Position numbers and translations under genes: made by a program
The notes under the pieces: model-generated
Databases searched by the model: none
What the model was told of the DNA's origin: nothing
Seen by the model: the letters and a program-made list of their open reading frames with translations, nothing else
DNA from: Pseudorhodobacter antarcticus
GTDB lineage: Bacteria; Pseudomonadota; Alphaproteobacteria; Rhodobacterales; Rhodobacteraceae
NCBI GenBank assembly: GCA_945862435.1
Contig: CAMAXX010000016.1
Location: 1-64,000 of the forward strand
Length of the DNA: 64,000 bases
Reading direction: 5' to 3'
Part shown: positions 1 through 8,597 of the stretch, in pieces
Layout of the letters: each line of letters opens with the position of its first letter
Position numbering within the stretch: the first letter of the stretch is position 1

Positions 1-148
1 AGGTTGAAGTTGCCCTATTCGAATATATCAACGGCTTCTACAACCCGCGCCGCAGACACTCAGCCTTGGGCTGGAAAAGCCCCATGGCCTTCGAACGGAA
101 GGCAGCGTAACGTGAGCACCTGATCGGTACAGAACCGTGACAGGTCCA
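1..148 (+). mobile_element. Right end of an IS3-family insertion sequence (partial)
   Basis: Only the 3' end of the element lies in the window: the transposase tail (3-110) and a short non-coding end. The right terminus is probably near 135-148, where the sequence reads CCGTGACAGGTCCA. This resembles IS3-type ends that finish in CA, but the matching left end and the target duplication are outside the window. The boundary is therefore an inference. Confidence 0.6.
3..110 (+). CDS. IS3-family transposase, C-terminal fragment
   Basis: The frame is open from the window edge to TAA at 108-110 and gives the last 35 residues of a DDE integrase-type transposase (OrfB). The end reads YNPRRRHSALGWKSPMAFER, the typical C-terminus of IS3-group OrfB proteins, where YNxxRxHSALGxxSPxxFE is strongly conserved. 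The catalytic DDE residues lie upstream of the window, so it cannot be judged whether the copy is intact. It acts on the ends of its own element. Confidence 0.85.
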   Translation, partial: VEVALFEYINGFYNPRRRHSALGWKSPMAFERKAA

Positions 149-351
149 CCCGCAGGGTTTGTCATGGCCAAGCCGATGCAACTGTCCACCCGCCTGCCCG
201 ATATCGCCGCCAGCGCGCCAGAGACTGCCCGCAGCCACCTGCGTTTGGTTCATTCAAGAGACTAATCACTTGCCAATAAAGAGGGGGCAGGTTCCTTCGC
301 GCCTCAAGCCTGCGGATAAAAGCGCGGCAAAGAAGCAGCTACCGCCCTGGG

Positions 352-381
352 CTTCCTAACTCTAGAAATATCCACAGGGGG
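352..381. repeat. Solitary arm of intergenic repeat family B
   Basis: The stretch begins CTTCCTAACTCTAGAAATAT and ends in a run of G. It matches the right arms at 15979-16005 and 58398-58424. No left arm is visible upstream, where an IS element ends at about 148, so the partner arm may have been lost when the IS inserted or by a deletion. Confidence 0.6.
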
Positions 382-395
382 TGAATTTTTTGCTT

Positions 396-427
396 TTGCA
401 AAAAAGAGGGGGCGCGTGCGCCCCCTT
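396..427 (-). terminator. Rho-independent terminator of the DAHP synthase gene
   Basis: A perfect 8-bp stem, GGGGGCGC (408-415) with GCGCCCCC (418-425), has a 2-base loop. Read on the minus strand it is followed by CTCTTTTTTGC. It lies about 25 bases past the stop of the class II DAHP synthase gene. Confidence 0.85.
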
Positions 428-452
428 GTTAGCTTCAACCGAATGCGCTGGC

Positions 453-1823
453 CTAAACCGCGATAGCCTTACGCTGCGCCCGCTGGGCGACCAACTCTTC
501 TGCCACCAAGAACGCGAGTTCTAACGATTGGCTGGCGTTCAGCCGTGGATCGCAGGCGGTGTGATAGCGATCTGCCAAGTTCTCATCCGACACGGCGCGC
601 AGACCGCCCGTGCATTCGGTCACATCCTGCCCTGTCATTTCAAAATGCACGCCGCCCGGCACAGTGCCTTCTGCTTTGTGAATGGCAAAGAACTCGCGCA
701 CTTCGCGCAGCACTTGGTCAAAGGGGCGGGTTTTATAGCCCGATGCCGCCTTGATCGTGTTGCCATGCATCGGATCGCAAGACCAAACCACATTGGCCCC
801 TTCGTCCTGAACTGTCTTGATGAGGCGCGGCAGATGATCTCCCACCTTGCCCGCACCAAAGCGCGCGATCAGGGTCAGGCGGCCTGCCTCGTTTTCAGGG
901 TTCAGCTTGGCCATCAGCACCTTTAGATCTTCGGCTGTGGTGGTGGGGCCGCATTTCAGACCAATGGGGTTAAGAACCCCGCGGCAGAATTCTACATGCG
1001 CGCCATCAGGTTGGCGGGTACGATCGCCGATCCAGATCATGTGGCCAGACCCCGCCACAGTATTGCCCGTCAGGCTGTCCACCCGCGCAAACGCCTCTTC
1101 ATATTCCAGAAGTAAGGCTTCGTGGCTGGTGTAGAATTCCACAGTCGCTAGGTTATGCGCTGTATCGGAATTAACTCCTGCTGCATTCATGAAGTCCAAC
1201 GCATCGGAAATGCGGTTGGAAATGTCGCGGTAGCGGTCTGCCTTATCATGTTCGGCAAAGCCTAGCGTCCATGCATGGACGCGGTGGATATCGGCAAATC
1301 CGCCCGTGGAAAAGGCGCGCAGCAGGTTTAGGCTGGCGGCGGCTTGCGTATAGGCTTGCAACATGCGTGCAGGGTCGGGCATCCGCGCGGCGGGCGTTGC
1401 CTCGAACCCATTTATGATATCACCGCGATAAGATGGGTATTCCACCCCGTCGATCATTTCGGTCGGGGCCGAGCGCGGCTTGGCGAATTGCCCTGCCATG
1501 CGGCCCACTTTGATCACAGGCACTTTGGCGCCATAGGTCAGTACCACGGCCATTTGCAGCATCACACGGAAGGTGTCGCGGATATTATCGGCAGAAAATT
1601 CGGCAAAGCTTTCGGCGCAATCGCCCCCCTGCAGCAAAAAGGCTTTTCCCTCGCCCGCAAGGGCCAACTGCTTTTTCAGTCGCCTCGCCTCGCCTGCGAA
1701 CACCAAGGGGGGATATTTGCCAAGCTGCGCCTCAACTGCCGCCAGAGCGGCCTGGTCGGGATAGTCGGGCATCTGCACCCGTGGTTTGCTGCGCCAGTCC
1801 GCTTTGCTCCAAGTCTGTGTCAT
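453..1823 (-). CDS. aroG: Class II 3-deoxy-D-arabino-heptulosonate 7-phosphate (DAHP) synthase
   Basis: It condenses phosphoenolpyruvate with erythrose 4-phosphate, the first step of the shikimate pathway, in the cytoplasm. The 456-residue product has the class II (plant/Mycobacterium AroG) hallmarks: [10 protein letters not shown] with a metal-binding Cys69, [28 protein letters not shown], and [10 protein letters not shown] near the C-terminus. The open frame continues 251 codons upstream, but that part overlaps the divergent regulator gene and lacks homology. The start chosen is ATG at 1823, preceded by AAGGGGA. No separate regulatory domain is visible. It is a single-gene transcript with its own terminator. 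Family assignment is firm; the symbol follows common usage for class II enzymes. Confidence 0.93.
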   Translation of the reverse strand: MTQTWSKADWRSKPRVQMPDYPDQAALAAVEAQLGKYPPLVFAGEARRLKKQLALAGEGKAFLLQGGDCAESFAEFSADNIRDTFRVMLQMAVVLTYGAKVPVIKVGRMAGQFAKPRSAPTEMIDGVEYPSYRGDIINGFEATPAARMPDPARMLQAYTQAAASLNLLRAFSTGGFADIHRVHAWTLGFAEHDKADRYRDISNRISDALDFMNAAGVNSDTAHNLATVEFYTSHEALLLEYEEAFARVDSLTGNTVAGSGHMIWIGDRTRQPDGAHVEFCRGVLNPIGLKCGPTTTAEDLKVLMAKLNPENEAGRLTLIARFGAGKVGDHLPRLIKTVQDEGANVVWSCDPMHGNTIKAASGYKTRPFDQVLREVREFFAIHKAEGTVPGGVHFEMTGQDVTECTGGLRAVSDENLADRYHTACDPRLNASQSLELAFLVAEELVAQRAQRKAIAV

Positions 1824-2007
1824 TCCAGATCCCCTTAATTCGCATGTCGGGCTTGGGTATAGGAACAAAATCCCCCAAGGGAAAGGCGCTTTGCGACAAT
1901 TTGGGTCGATATTGGTGTGAAAATAGCGCCTGCCTGTCCATCTGCCCCCTTGCGGGCGGTGTGTTTTCCTGTTTCCATGCGCCAAATCCGACACAACAGG
2001 TCGCAAC

Positions 2008-3057
2008 ATGTCCATCACCGCCCGCGCAGATGCCCAGCGCAAGGCCACATCCACCCCTGCCCCAACTGCGCCGCGCCGCTTTGTGTTTCTGCTGCTGGAT
2101 CGCTTTACGATGATCAATTTTGCAGGCGCGATTGAACCTTTGCGCCTGACCAACCACGTTCTGGGCCACGCAGTATATGAGTGGAAACTGTGCGGCGAAG
2201 GCGGGTCAGAAAAAACCTGTTCCAACGGCGCGGTGCTGCGGCTGGATATGGGGCTGGACGAGCTTGACCGCGACGACTGCCTGATGGTCTGCGGCGGGGT
2301 CGACATACAAAAACATACAACCAAACCCGTGCTGGCGTGGTTGCGGCGCGAATCGCGGCGCGGCATTCCTATTGGGGGCCTGTGCACGGGCGCGCATGTG
2401 CTGGCTAAGGCGGGGCTGCTGGATGGCAAAAAGGCCACGATCCATTGGGAAAACCAAGACGGCTTTGCAGAAGAGTTCGGCGAGGTGAACTTGACCAAAT
2501 CGGTGTTTGTGATGGATGGCAACCGCTGGTCAACGGCGGGGGGTATTTCGTCGCTGGACTTGATGCTGCGGATCATCGCCTCTGATCACGGAGAGGAGGT
2601 GGCCAATTCGGTCGCCGATCAGATGATTTATTCCACCATCCGCACCGACCAAGACACCCAGCGCTTGTCGATCCCCACACGCATTGGCGTGCGCCATCCA
2701 AAGCTGTCCCAAGTCATTCAGTTGATGGAAGGAAATATCGAAGACCCGATGTCGCCGGCCGATTTGGCCGACGAGGTGGGCATGTCTACCCGCCAATTAG
2801 AACGGCTGTTTCGGAGGTATTTAAACCGCAGCCCCAAACGTTATTACATGGAACTGCGCCTGCAAAAGGCGCGCAATCTTTTGATGCAAACGGATATGAG
2901 CGTCATCAACGTGGCGCTGGCTTGTGGTTTTGCCTCGCCTTCACATTTTTCAAAATGCTACCGCAGTCACTACAACACCACCCCTTACCGCGAACGTGGC
3001 GCGCAAGGCGGCGGGCTTGGCGGGTCAGGGCCAATGGGCGGAAGATTATCAATATGA
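2008..3057 (+). CDS. GlxA-family transcriptional regulator (DJ-1/PfpI-like + AraC HTH)
   Basis: This 349-residue regulator has an N-terminal class I glutamine-amidotransferase-like sensor domain (about 24-200; [13 protein letters not shown] with Cys126 at the nucleophile-elbow position) and a C-terminal AraC/XylS double helix-turn-helix (about 235-330; [21 protein letters not shown] and the second helix near [14 protein letters not shown]). Family members such as GbdR, CdhR and ArgR control catabolism of betaines, carnitine or amino acids. The ligand cannot be read from the sequence. Its stop overlaps the start of the downstream flavin amine oxidase (ATGA, 3054-3057), so the two are translationally coupled, and the oxidase or its substrate pathway is the likely target. 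It is transcribed divergently from the DAHP synthase gene. Confidence 0.88.
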   Translation: MSITARADAQRKATSTPAPTAPRRFVFLLLDRFTMINFAGAIEPLRLTNHVLGHAVYEWKLCGEGGSEKTCSNGAVLRLDMGLDELDRDDCLMVCGGVDIQKHTTKPVLAWLRRESRRGIPIGGLCTGAHVLAKAGLLDGKKATIHWENQDGFAEEFGEVNLTKSVFVMDGNRWSTAGGISSLDLMLRIIASDHGEEVANSVADQMIYSTIRTDQDTQRLSIPTRIGVRHPKLSQVIQLMEGNIEDPMSPADLADEVGMSTRQLERLFRRYLNRSPKRYYMELRLQKARNLLMQTDMSVINVALACGFASPSHFSKCYRSHYNTTPYRERGAQGGGLGGSGPMGGRLSI

Positions 3058-4394
3058 CATTATCAAGGCGCAGTATTTTAGGGCGAACCTTAGCAGGTTT
3101 GGCCGTTTTTGGGCTGGCCAGCCCTACCCATGCAAAGATGGCGGGTAAATCTGTGGCGGTGATTGGCGCAGGTATGGCGGGGCTGGCGGCGGCGGGCGCG
3201 CTGGCGCGGGCGGGGGCCGATGTGACCATATACGAGGCGCGCACCCGCATCGGCGGGCGCGTGTTGACCAGCACGCTTTGGCCCGATTTGCCCTGCGATT
3301 TGGGCGCAAGTTGGATCCACGGCCCAATTGGCAACCCCATCAAGAAACTGGCCAAAGCCGCCGGCGCGGCAACTGTGCGCACGCGCTATGAGAGTTCTGC
3401 GGCCTTTGCGGGCGGAAAGACGGTCTATAACGAAATCGATCCTTGGGAATGGACAGAAGTTGCGCGCGTCGCGGCCATGCGTGCGCCTGCCGATATGTCA
3501 CTAAAGGATGCACTGATTGCCCAGCGCGTTATGAAGGTCAAAACAGCAACCGATATCGAAGTTTTGGCCGCAAATGTGCATTTGGCCATAGAACATGAAT
3601 ACGGCGGTGATTGGGGCAGCCTTTCGGCGCGCTATTTCGATATGGGCGAAGAGTTTGCTGGCGAAGATGTCCTGTTTCCAGAAGGTTACGGCGCTTTGGC
3701 CACCTATGCCGCCAAGGGCCTAACCATCAAAACAGGGGCCGAAGTCACCCGATTGACGCCCCTCGACAAGGGTGTGAAGATTGAGTTCGAAGGCGGGCAA
3801 AGCATTCGGGCGGATGCGGCGATTGTCACACTGCCCTTGGGGGTTTTGCAATCGGGGCGCGTTGCCTTTGACCAGCCTTTGGCCCGCAAACGGCAAGCGG
3901 CGATTGATACCCTTGGCATGGGCCTGTTGAACAAGGTCTTTTTGCGCTTTGACAAAGAACTTGATTTACCCGCTGTGGACTGGTTTGAAAAGCTGGACGC
4001 GCCGCGCAAACTCTTTCCCGAATGGGTGAACCTTGCGCATGTTTTGGGCGCGCCTGCCTTGCTGGGGTTTAACGCCGCCGCCAGTGCCGACGATTTGGAA
4101 CGTGCCAGCGATAACGAGACGGCCTCTGCCGCCACCGATGCCCTGCGCGCCATGTTCGGCAGCCGTTTTCCTGCGCCGATAGCTTCGCAAATTACCCGTT
4201 GGCGCGCCGATCCGCTGGCGCTTGGATCATACAGCTTTCACGCCGTGGGCGCGGCAAAATCGGCGCGAGACGATCTGGCGGGGGGCGATTGGGACGGGCG
4301 CGTTGTGTTTGCGGGCGAAGCATGCAGCGCCGACCACCCCAGCACTGTTCATGGCGCATGGATGTCGGGGCTAGAGGCCGCGCGCGAGGTGTAG
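3054..4394 (+). CDS. Flavin-containing amine oxidase, predicted Tat-exported
   Basis: This is a 446-residue FAD-dependent oxidase of the monoamine/polyamine oxidase family. The N-terminus carries a twin-arginine-like signal (SRRSIL, hydrophobic stretch, ASPTHA at about 21-27). The FAD-binding motif VIGAGMAGLAAAGALARAGA (about 37-56) and RIGGRV follow, and a C-terminal FAD motif, FAGEACSADHPSTVHGAWMSG, closes the fold. Family members oxidise primary, secondary or polyamines to aldehydes, releasing ammonia and peroxide. The ATG overlaps the regulator stop by 4 bases, so a longer upstream start in the same frame was rejected. Substrate unknown; an amine taken up or sensed by the GlxA-type regulator is a reasonable inference. 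Confidence 0.85.
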   Translation: MTLSRRSILGRTLAGLAVFGLASPTHAKMAGKSVAVIGAGMAGLAAAGALARAGADVTIYEARTRIGGRVLTSTLWPDLPCDLGASWIHGPIGNPIKKLAKAAGAATVRTRYESSAAFAGGKTVYNEIDPWEWTEVARVAAMRAPADMSLKDALIAQRVMKVKTATDIEVLAANVHLAIEHEYGGDWGSLSARYFDMGEEFAGEDVLFPEGYGALATYAAKGLTIKTGAEVTRLTPLDKGVKIEFEGGQSIRADAAIVTLPLGVLQSGRVAFDQPLARKRQAAIDTLGMGLLNKVFLRFDKELDLPAVDWFEKLDAPRKLFPEWVNLAHVLGAPALLGFNAAASADDLERASDNETASAATDALRAMFGSRFPAPIASQITRWRADPLALGSYSFHAVGAAKSARDDLAGGDWDGRVVFAGEACSADHPSTVHGAWMSGLEAAREV

Positions 4395-4417
4395 CAGGTG
4401 GCCCTGCGGGGTTGGCA

Positions 4418-5560
4418 TTACTTTCCCTGCGGGGCAAGGCGGTAAACCGCCCCATCAATCAACGACAAAAACCAAATACTGCCATCAGGGGCCTGAACCA
4501 CATCGCGCACGCGGGCCGTTTGCGGCGCTGCGATACGTTCTTCGGCATAGCCATTTGAGGGGTCTAACCTTGCGATGAAATCACTGTTCAAACTGCCCGT
4601 CAGCAAGTTGCCGCGCCATTCGGGAATCAGATCGCTCTGATATTCCATCAACCCCGATGGCGCGATGGACGGAACCCAAACATGGACAGGCGCGGCCATG
4701 CCATCCATTTCAGGCACGCCAATGACGCCGCCGCCGTATTGCTCGCCAGAGGTCACCAAAGGCCAGCCATAATTGGCCCCTCGGCGCAGAATATTTACCT
4801 CGTCCCCGCCTTGGGGGCCGTGTTCGACCAGCACCAAATCGCCCGCTGCTGTTTGGATTAGGCCCTGCGGGTTGCGGTGGCCAAGGGAAAAGATGCCCGC
4901 CATGGCCCCATCAAGTTGGGTCGCGGGCCTGCCATCGGGGCCAAAATGAAACACCTTGCCTTCGCTATGGCTGGGGTCTTGCGCCTCGCGCCCGTCTGGC
5001 CCTGTGCCCCGCTCGCCAAGGGCCATATAGATCGATCCATCCTGCGCCTCGATCACCCGCGCGCCAAAATGATTGCCGCCGCGCACGCCTTCCGGCGCGG
5101 TGAACAGCACTTGCAGATCGGTCAGGCGCATCGCGCTAAAATCCAGCCGCGCGCGGGCCAAAGCCGTGCCGCGCCCACCCCCTGCCCGCGCGGCATAGGT
5201 CAGATAAACCCAAGGATCAGATTGAAACCCGCGCGGGATCATCACATCCAAAAGCCCGTCCTGCCCGCCCACGGATACATCGGGCAGGCCCACAAAATCG
5301 CCCAAATCTGCCCCATCTGCGCCAAACAGGCGCAAGCGGGCGCTGTCGCGTTCGGTCACCAAAAAGCGGCCATCTGGCAGGTGCGCGATGCCCCACGGCT
5401 CATCCAAACCTTGCGCCACAGGGGTGATCTGCATCGGCCCTGCGCTAGTTACCACCGAATCGGCAGAAGCTTGCGCCCCGCTGCTGGCCATTAGGGCAGC
5501 CAAAACGGCCCCTAAAATTGCGCGAAATCTTGGGTGATGGATGCTGCGGTACCCAATCAT
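4418..5560 (-). CDS. PQQ-dependent soluble aldose (sugar) dehydrogenase family protein
   Basis: The product is 380 residues with an N-terminal signal peptide (hydrophobic AILGAVLAALMASSGAQASA, cleavage near residue 33), so it is predicted to be periplasmic. It has the six-bladed propeller repeats of the GSDH/YliI family: LDEPWGIAHLPDGRFLVTER, GGQDGLLDV, GNHFGARV, SLGHRNPQGL, EHGPQGGDEVN, NYGWPL and APSGLMEY. E. coli YliI (Asd) oxidises aldoses at C1 with PQQ and calcium. The substrate here is not known, and no PQQ biosynthesis genes lie in the window. The start at 5560 is preceded by AGCAGG. The gene converges on the amine oxidase, with 23 bases between the stops. Confidence 0.87.
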   Translation of the reverse strand: MIGYRSIHHPRFRAILGAVLAALMASSGAQASADSVVTSAGPMQITPVAQGLDEPWGIAHLPDGRFLVTERDSARLRLFGADGADLGDFVGLPDVSVGGQDGLLDVMIPRGFQSDPWVYLTYAARAGGGRGTALARARLDFSAMRLTDLQVLFTAPEGVRGGNHFGARVIEAQDGSIYMALGERGTGPDGREAQDPSHSEGKVFHFGPDGRPATQLDGAMAGIFSLGHRNPQGLIQTAAGDLVLVEHGPQGGDEVNILRRGANYGWPLVTSGEQYGGGVIGVPEMDGMAAPVHVWVPSIAPSGLMEYQSDLIPEWRGNLLTGSLNSDFIARLDPSNGYAEERIAAPQTARVRDVVQAPDGSIWFLSLIDGAVYRLAPQGK

Positions 5561-5759
5561 GACCTGCTTCTTTTCATCTCTGTGGCGAGTATAGGGCCTA
5601 ACTGCATGATATTACGCTATCTATAGTGGTTGGCCGCAGGCGCGCTGCAACTCTGCCATAAGATGTGGGGCGGCGCGCGGATTTTTCAAACCCCTTTCCT
5701 TTTCAAAATGCGCACTCTAGGTTAGCGGGCAGGATAAAATCCAAACTGGGAGCGAACTT

Positions 5760-6941
5760 ATGAAAAAACTACTTCTGGCCACTGCAAGCGTTGCACTGAT
5801 GGCAGGCGCAGCTTATGCTGAAGACGTGAAAATTGGCGTGGTTCTGGGCTACACTGGCCCGCTGGAATCGATCACCCCAACGATGGCGGGCAGCGCTGAA
5901 ATGGCACTTGCTGAAGTGAATGCTTCGGGCAAATTTGCGCTTGGCAATCTGGTTCCTGTGCGCGCTGACAGCACCTGCGGTGACGCAGCAGCAGGCACGG
6001 CAGCAGCCGAGCGTGTTGTGACTGCTGAAGGCATCAAGGCCATGGTTGGCGCCGATTGCTCGGGCGTGACGGGCGCTATTTTGCAAAACGTAGCACGTCC
6101 AAACGGCATTGGCATGATCTCGCCTTCGGCGACCTCGCCAGCGCTGTCGAGCGCCGAAGATGACGGCCTGTTCTTCCGCACCGCGCCGTCGGACGCGCGT
6201 CAGGGTGAAGTTATGGCTGACATTCTGACCGGCAAAGGCATCATGAATGTGGCCGTGACCTATACCAACAACGACTACGGCAAGGGTCTGGCTGACAGCT
6301 TTGCAGCGGCATTCGCGGCCAAGGGCGGAACCATCACTCTGAACGCACCGCACGAAGACGGCAAGGCTGACTATGCGGCTGAAGTTGGCGCGCTGGCCTC
6401 GGCTGGCGGTGATTTGCTGGTTGTGGCAGGTTACGTTGATCAAGGCGGCAAAGGCATGATCCAGGGTTCCTTGGACGCTGGCGCATTCAGCAAGTTCTAT
6501 CTGGTGGACGGCATGTATGGCGATAGCCTGATCGAGGCTATCGGCGCACCGCTGGACGGCACTATCGGCGCTTTGCCTGGCATCGACAACGAAGGTTCGG
6601 CCAAGTTCAAGGAATTGGCAGCGGCTGCTGGCATGGACGGCACCTCGGCTTTTGCACCTGAAAGCTATGACGCAGCTGCGCTGATTGCGATGGCAATGGC
6701 AGCGGCTGGATCGACCGAATCGAAAGATTGGACGACCAAAGTCATGGATCTGGCCAACGCACCAGGCGAAGTGATTCTGCCAGGCGAGCTGGCAAAGGCG
6801 CTGGAACTGATCGCAGCAGGCACCGACATCGACTATGTTGGCGCAACTGGTGTTGAGCTGGTTGGCCCAGGCGAGAGCGCTGGCAGCTACCGCGAATACG
6901 AAGTTAAGGGCGGCGCTTTCGAAACCGTTCAGTATCGCTAA
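5760..6941 (+). CDS. livK: Branched-chain amino acid ABC transporter, periplasmic binding protein
   Basis: This 393-residue type I periplasmic binding protein starts with a signal peptide, MKKLLLATASVALMAGAAYA, cleaved before EDVKIGVVLGYTG. The Leu/Ile/Val-binding fold shows in STCGDAAAGTAAAERV, SPSATSPALSS, FRTAPSDARQG and VAVTYTNNDYGKGLADSF. It captures substrate for the permease and ATPase genes that follow. The ligand could be branched-chain amino acids or another amide or short amino acid, since this family is broad. GGGAGCGAACTT precedes the ATG. A hairpin after the stop (6964-6990) probably lets this gene be expressed above the rest of the operon. Confidence 0.92.
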   Translation: MKKLLLATASVALMAGAAYAEDVKIGVVLGYTGPLESITPTMAGSAEMALAEVNASGKFALGNLVPVRADSTCGDAAAGTAAAERVVTAEGIKAMVGADCSGVTGAILQNVARPNGIGMISPSATSPALSSAEDDGLFFRTAPSDARQGEVMADILTGKGIMNVAVTYTNNDYGKGLADSFAAAFAAKGGTITLNAPHEDGKADYAAEVGALASAGGDLLVVAGYVDQGGKGMIQGSLDAGAFSKFYLVDGMYGDSLIEAIGAPLDGTIGALPGIDNEGSAKFKELAAAAGMDGTSAFAPESYDAAALIAMAMAAAGSTESKDWTTKVMDLANAPGEVILPGELAKALELIAAGTDIDYVGATGVELVGPGESAGSYREYEVKGGAFETVQYR

Positions 6942-6963
6942 TCTGCAGCAAGAAACCAAACGG

Positions 6964-6990
6964 ACGGCCCGAGGCACAGCTTCGGGCCGT
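6964..6990 (+). terminator. Hairpin between livK and livG, likely partial terminator
   Basis: A 9-bp stem, ACGGCCCGA (6964-6972) with TCGGGCCGT (6982-6990), is followed by TTGTG. Lacking a long T run, it is more likely a processing/stabilising or attenuating hairpin that raises livK mRNA over the downstream genes. Confidence 0.6.
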
Positions 6991-7052
6991 TTGTGCAACA
7001 GCCGCTCAGCAGAGGCGGCCCAGACGAGCAAAAACGACGACAGGGAAATGAC

Positions 7053-7838
7053 ATGATCGAAGTGCAAGACCTGCATCGCCATTTCGGCGGTTTTCGCGCG
7101 GTTGATGGCGCATCATTGCGCATTGAAACAGGGTCGATCACGGGGCTGATTGGCCCAAATGGTGCGGGCAAAACCACGCTGTTTAACGTGATTGCAGGCC
7201 GCTTGCCGCCCACTTCGGGGCGCGTTTTGATGGACGGGGCTGATATTACGGGCCTGCCGCCGCATGTGCTGTTCGCGCGCGGATTGCTGCGCACGTTTCA
7301 GATTGCGCATGAATTCTCATCCATGACGGTGCGCGAAAACCTGATGATGGTTCCGCCTAATCAGTCGGGCGAAAGCCTGTGGAACGCCTGCTTTCGGCGC
7401 GGGGCCGTGGCCGCAGAAGAGGCGCGTATTCGCGATCAGGCCGATGAGGTTTTGGAATTTTTGACCATCAGCCACTTGGCCGATGAAAAAGCGGGCAACA
7501 TTTCGGGCGGGCAGAAAAAGCTGCTGGAACTGGGCCGCACCATGATGACCGATGCCAAGATTGTGTTTCTGGACGAGGTCGGCGCAGGCGTGAACCGCAC
7601 GCTACTTAACACCATCGGCGATGCCATTGTGCGCCTGAATAAGGAACGCGGCTATACATTCTGCGTAATTGAACATGATATGGATTTCATCGCCCGCATT
7701 TGCGGCCCCGTCATTTGCATGGCCGAAGGCAAGGTTTTGGCCGAAGGCACTGTGAACGAGATTAAGAACAACGAGCGCGTGATCGAGGCCTATCTGGGCA
7801 CGGGGCTTAAGAACAAAAGGGAGGCCGCGCATGTGTAA
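7053..7838 (+). CDS. livG: Branched-chain amino acid ABC transporter ATPase (LivG type)
   Basis: The protein has 261 residues. Walker A is GPNGAGKT (34-41), the signature is ISGGQ (about 150-154), and Walker B is VFLDEVGAG (about 171-179). The usual DEP of LivG is DEV here, seen in some subfamilies, while the catalytic Glu is kept. It powers import through LivH/LivM. The start is ATG at 7053 with AGGGAAA upstream; a 20-codon upstream extension would run into the hairpin after livK. It is the second gene of the operon, followed after 45 bases by livF, the gap holding a family A repeat arm. Confidence 0.92.
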   Translation: MIEVQDLHRHFGGFRAVDGASLRIETGSITGLIGPNGAGKTTLFNVIAGRLPPTSGRVLMDGADITGLPPHVLFARGLLRTFQIAHEFSSMTVRENLMMVPPNQSGESLWNACFRRGAVAAEEARIRDQADEVLEFLTISHLADEKAGNISGGQKKLLELGRTMMTDAKIVFLDEVGAGVNRTLLNTIGDAIVRLNKERGYTFCVIEHDMDFIARICGPVICMAEGKVLAEGTVNEIKNNERVIEAYLGTGLKNKREAAHV

Positions 7839-7850
7839 GGCGGCGAAAAA

Positions 7851-7873
7851 AGGTATTTATATCAGTATGAAAG
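7851..7873. repeat. Single arm of intergenic repeat family A, within the liv operon
   Basis: AGGTATTTATATCAGTATGA plus AAG. It matches the arms at 23635-23657 and 61548-61570. It sits between livG and livF and its end provides the AAGGGG ribosome-binding sequence used by livF. No second arm is seen. Confidence 0.65.
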
Positions 7874-7883
7874 GGGCGCAGTG

Positions 7884-8594
7884 ATGGGCGAGCCTTTCTT
7901 GATTGGTGATGCAATGACGGGCGGCTATGGCGCGTCGGATATTTTGCACGATTGCACCATTGCGGTCGAGCGCGGCGAGATTGCCGTAATCGTCGGCCCC
8001 AATGGCGCGGGCAAATCCACCGCGATGAAGGCCGTGTTTGGGATGCTTTCCTTACGCGGCGGCGCGGTGCGTCTGAACGGAGAAGATATCACCAAACTGT
8101 CGCCGCAAGCGCGTGTGCGCAAGGGCATGGGGTTTGTTCCCCAAACATCGAACATTTTCACCACCATGACTGTGGAAGAAAACCTAGAAATGGGCGCGTT
8201 CATTCGCACCGATGAAGTCGCCGACACCATGGCGCAGGTCTATGATCTGTTCCCGATCCTTAAGCGCAAGCGCCATCAGGCGGCGGGCGAGCTTTCGGGA
8301 GGGCAGCGCCAGCAGGTCGCTGTGGGCCGCGCGCTGATGACCCAGCCGCAGGTTTTGATGCTGGACGAGCCAACGGCGGGCGTGTCTCCTATTGTGATGG
8401 ACGAATTGTTTGACCGCATCATCGAAGTGGCCCGCACAGGAATTTCGATTTTGATGGTGGAACAAAACGCGCGCCAAGCGCTGGAAATCGCAGATAAAGG
8501 CTATGTCTTGGTGCAGGGCGCAAATCGTTTCACGGGCACGGGGGCGGAGTTGCTGGCCAACCCCGATGTGCGCCGATCTTTCCTTGGGGGCTAA
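7884..8594 (+). CDS. livF: Branched-chain amino acid ABC transporter ATPase (LivF type)
   Basis: The 236-residue ATPase has Walker A GPNGAGKS (38-45), Q-loop VPQTSNIF, signature LSGGQRQQ, Walker B VLMLDEPTAG and H-loop region MVEQNA, all intact. With LivG it forms the ATPase pair of the transporter. A GTG lies one codon upstream (7881), but ATG at 7884 has the better spacing from AAGGGG (7871-7876). It is followed after 3 bases by livH. Confidence 0.93.
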   Translation: MGEPFLIGDAMTGGYGASDILHDCTIAVERGEIAVIVGPNGAGKSTAMKAVFGMLSLRGGAVRLNGEDITKLSPQARVRKGMGFVPQTSNIFTTMTVEENLEMGAFIRTDEVADTMAQVYDLFPILKRKRHQAAGELSGGQRQQVAVGRALMTQPQVLMLDEPTAGVSPIVMDELFDRIIEVARTGISILMVEQNARQALEIADKGYVLVQGANRFTGTGAELLANPDVRRSFLGG

Positions 8595-8597
8595 GGC

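Larger units (their letters stand above)
111..452. other. Gene-free stretch: IS end, half of a dispersed repeat, terminator
   Basis: No convincing gene is seen here. It holds the IS right end (to about 148), about 200 bases with no recognisable content, a solitary right arm of the intergenic repeat family B (352-381) and the terminator of the DAHP synthase gene (396-427). A 66-codon open frame at 159-359 has no homology I recognise and no good ribosome site. Confidence 0.6.

Noticed and set aside
1824..2576. 251-codon N-terminal extension of the DAHP synthase frame
   Set aside because: It runs antisense through the GlxA-type regulator, has no homology, and the standard N-terminus with a good ribosome site begins at 1823.
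5769..7082. 437-codon open frame antisense to livK
   Set aside because: It mirrors the strongly biased codon use of livK; the product is Cys/His/Arg-rich without any family pattern.
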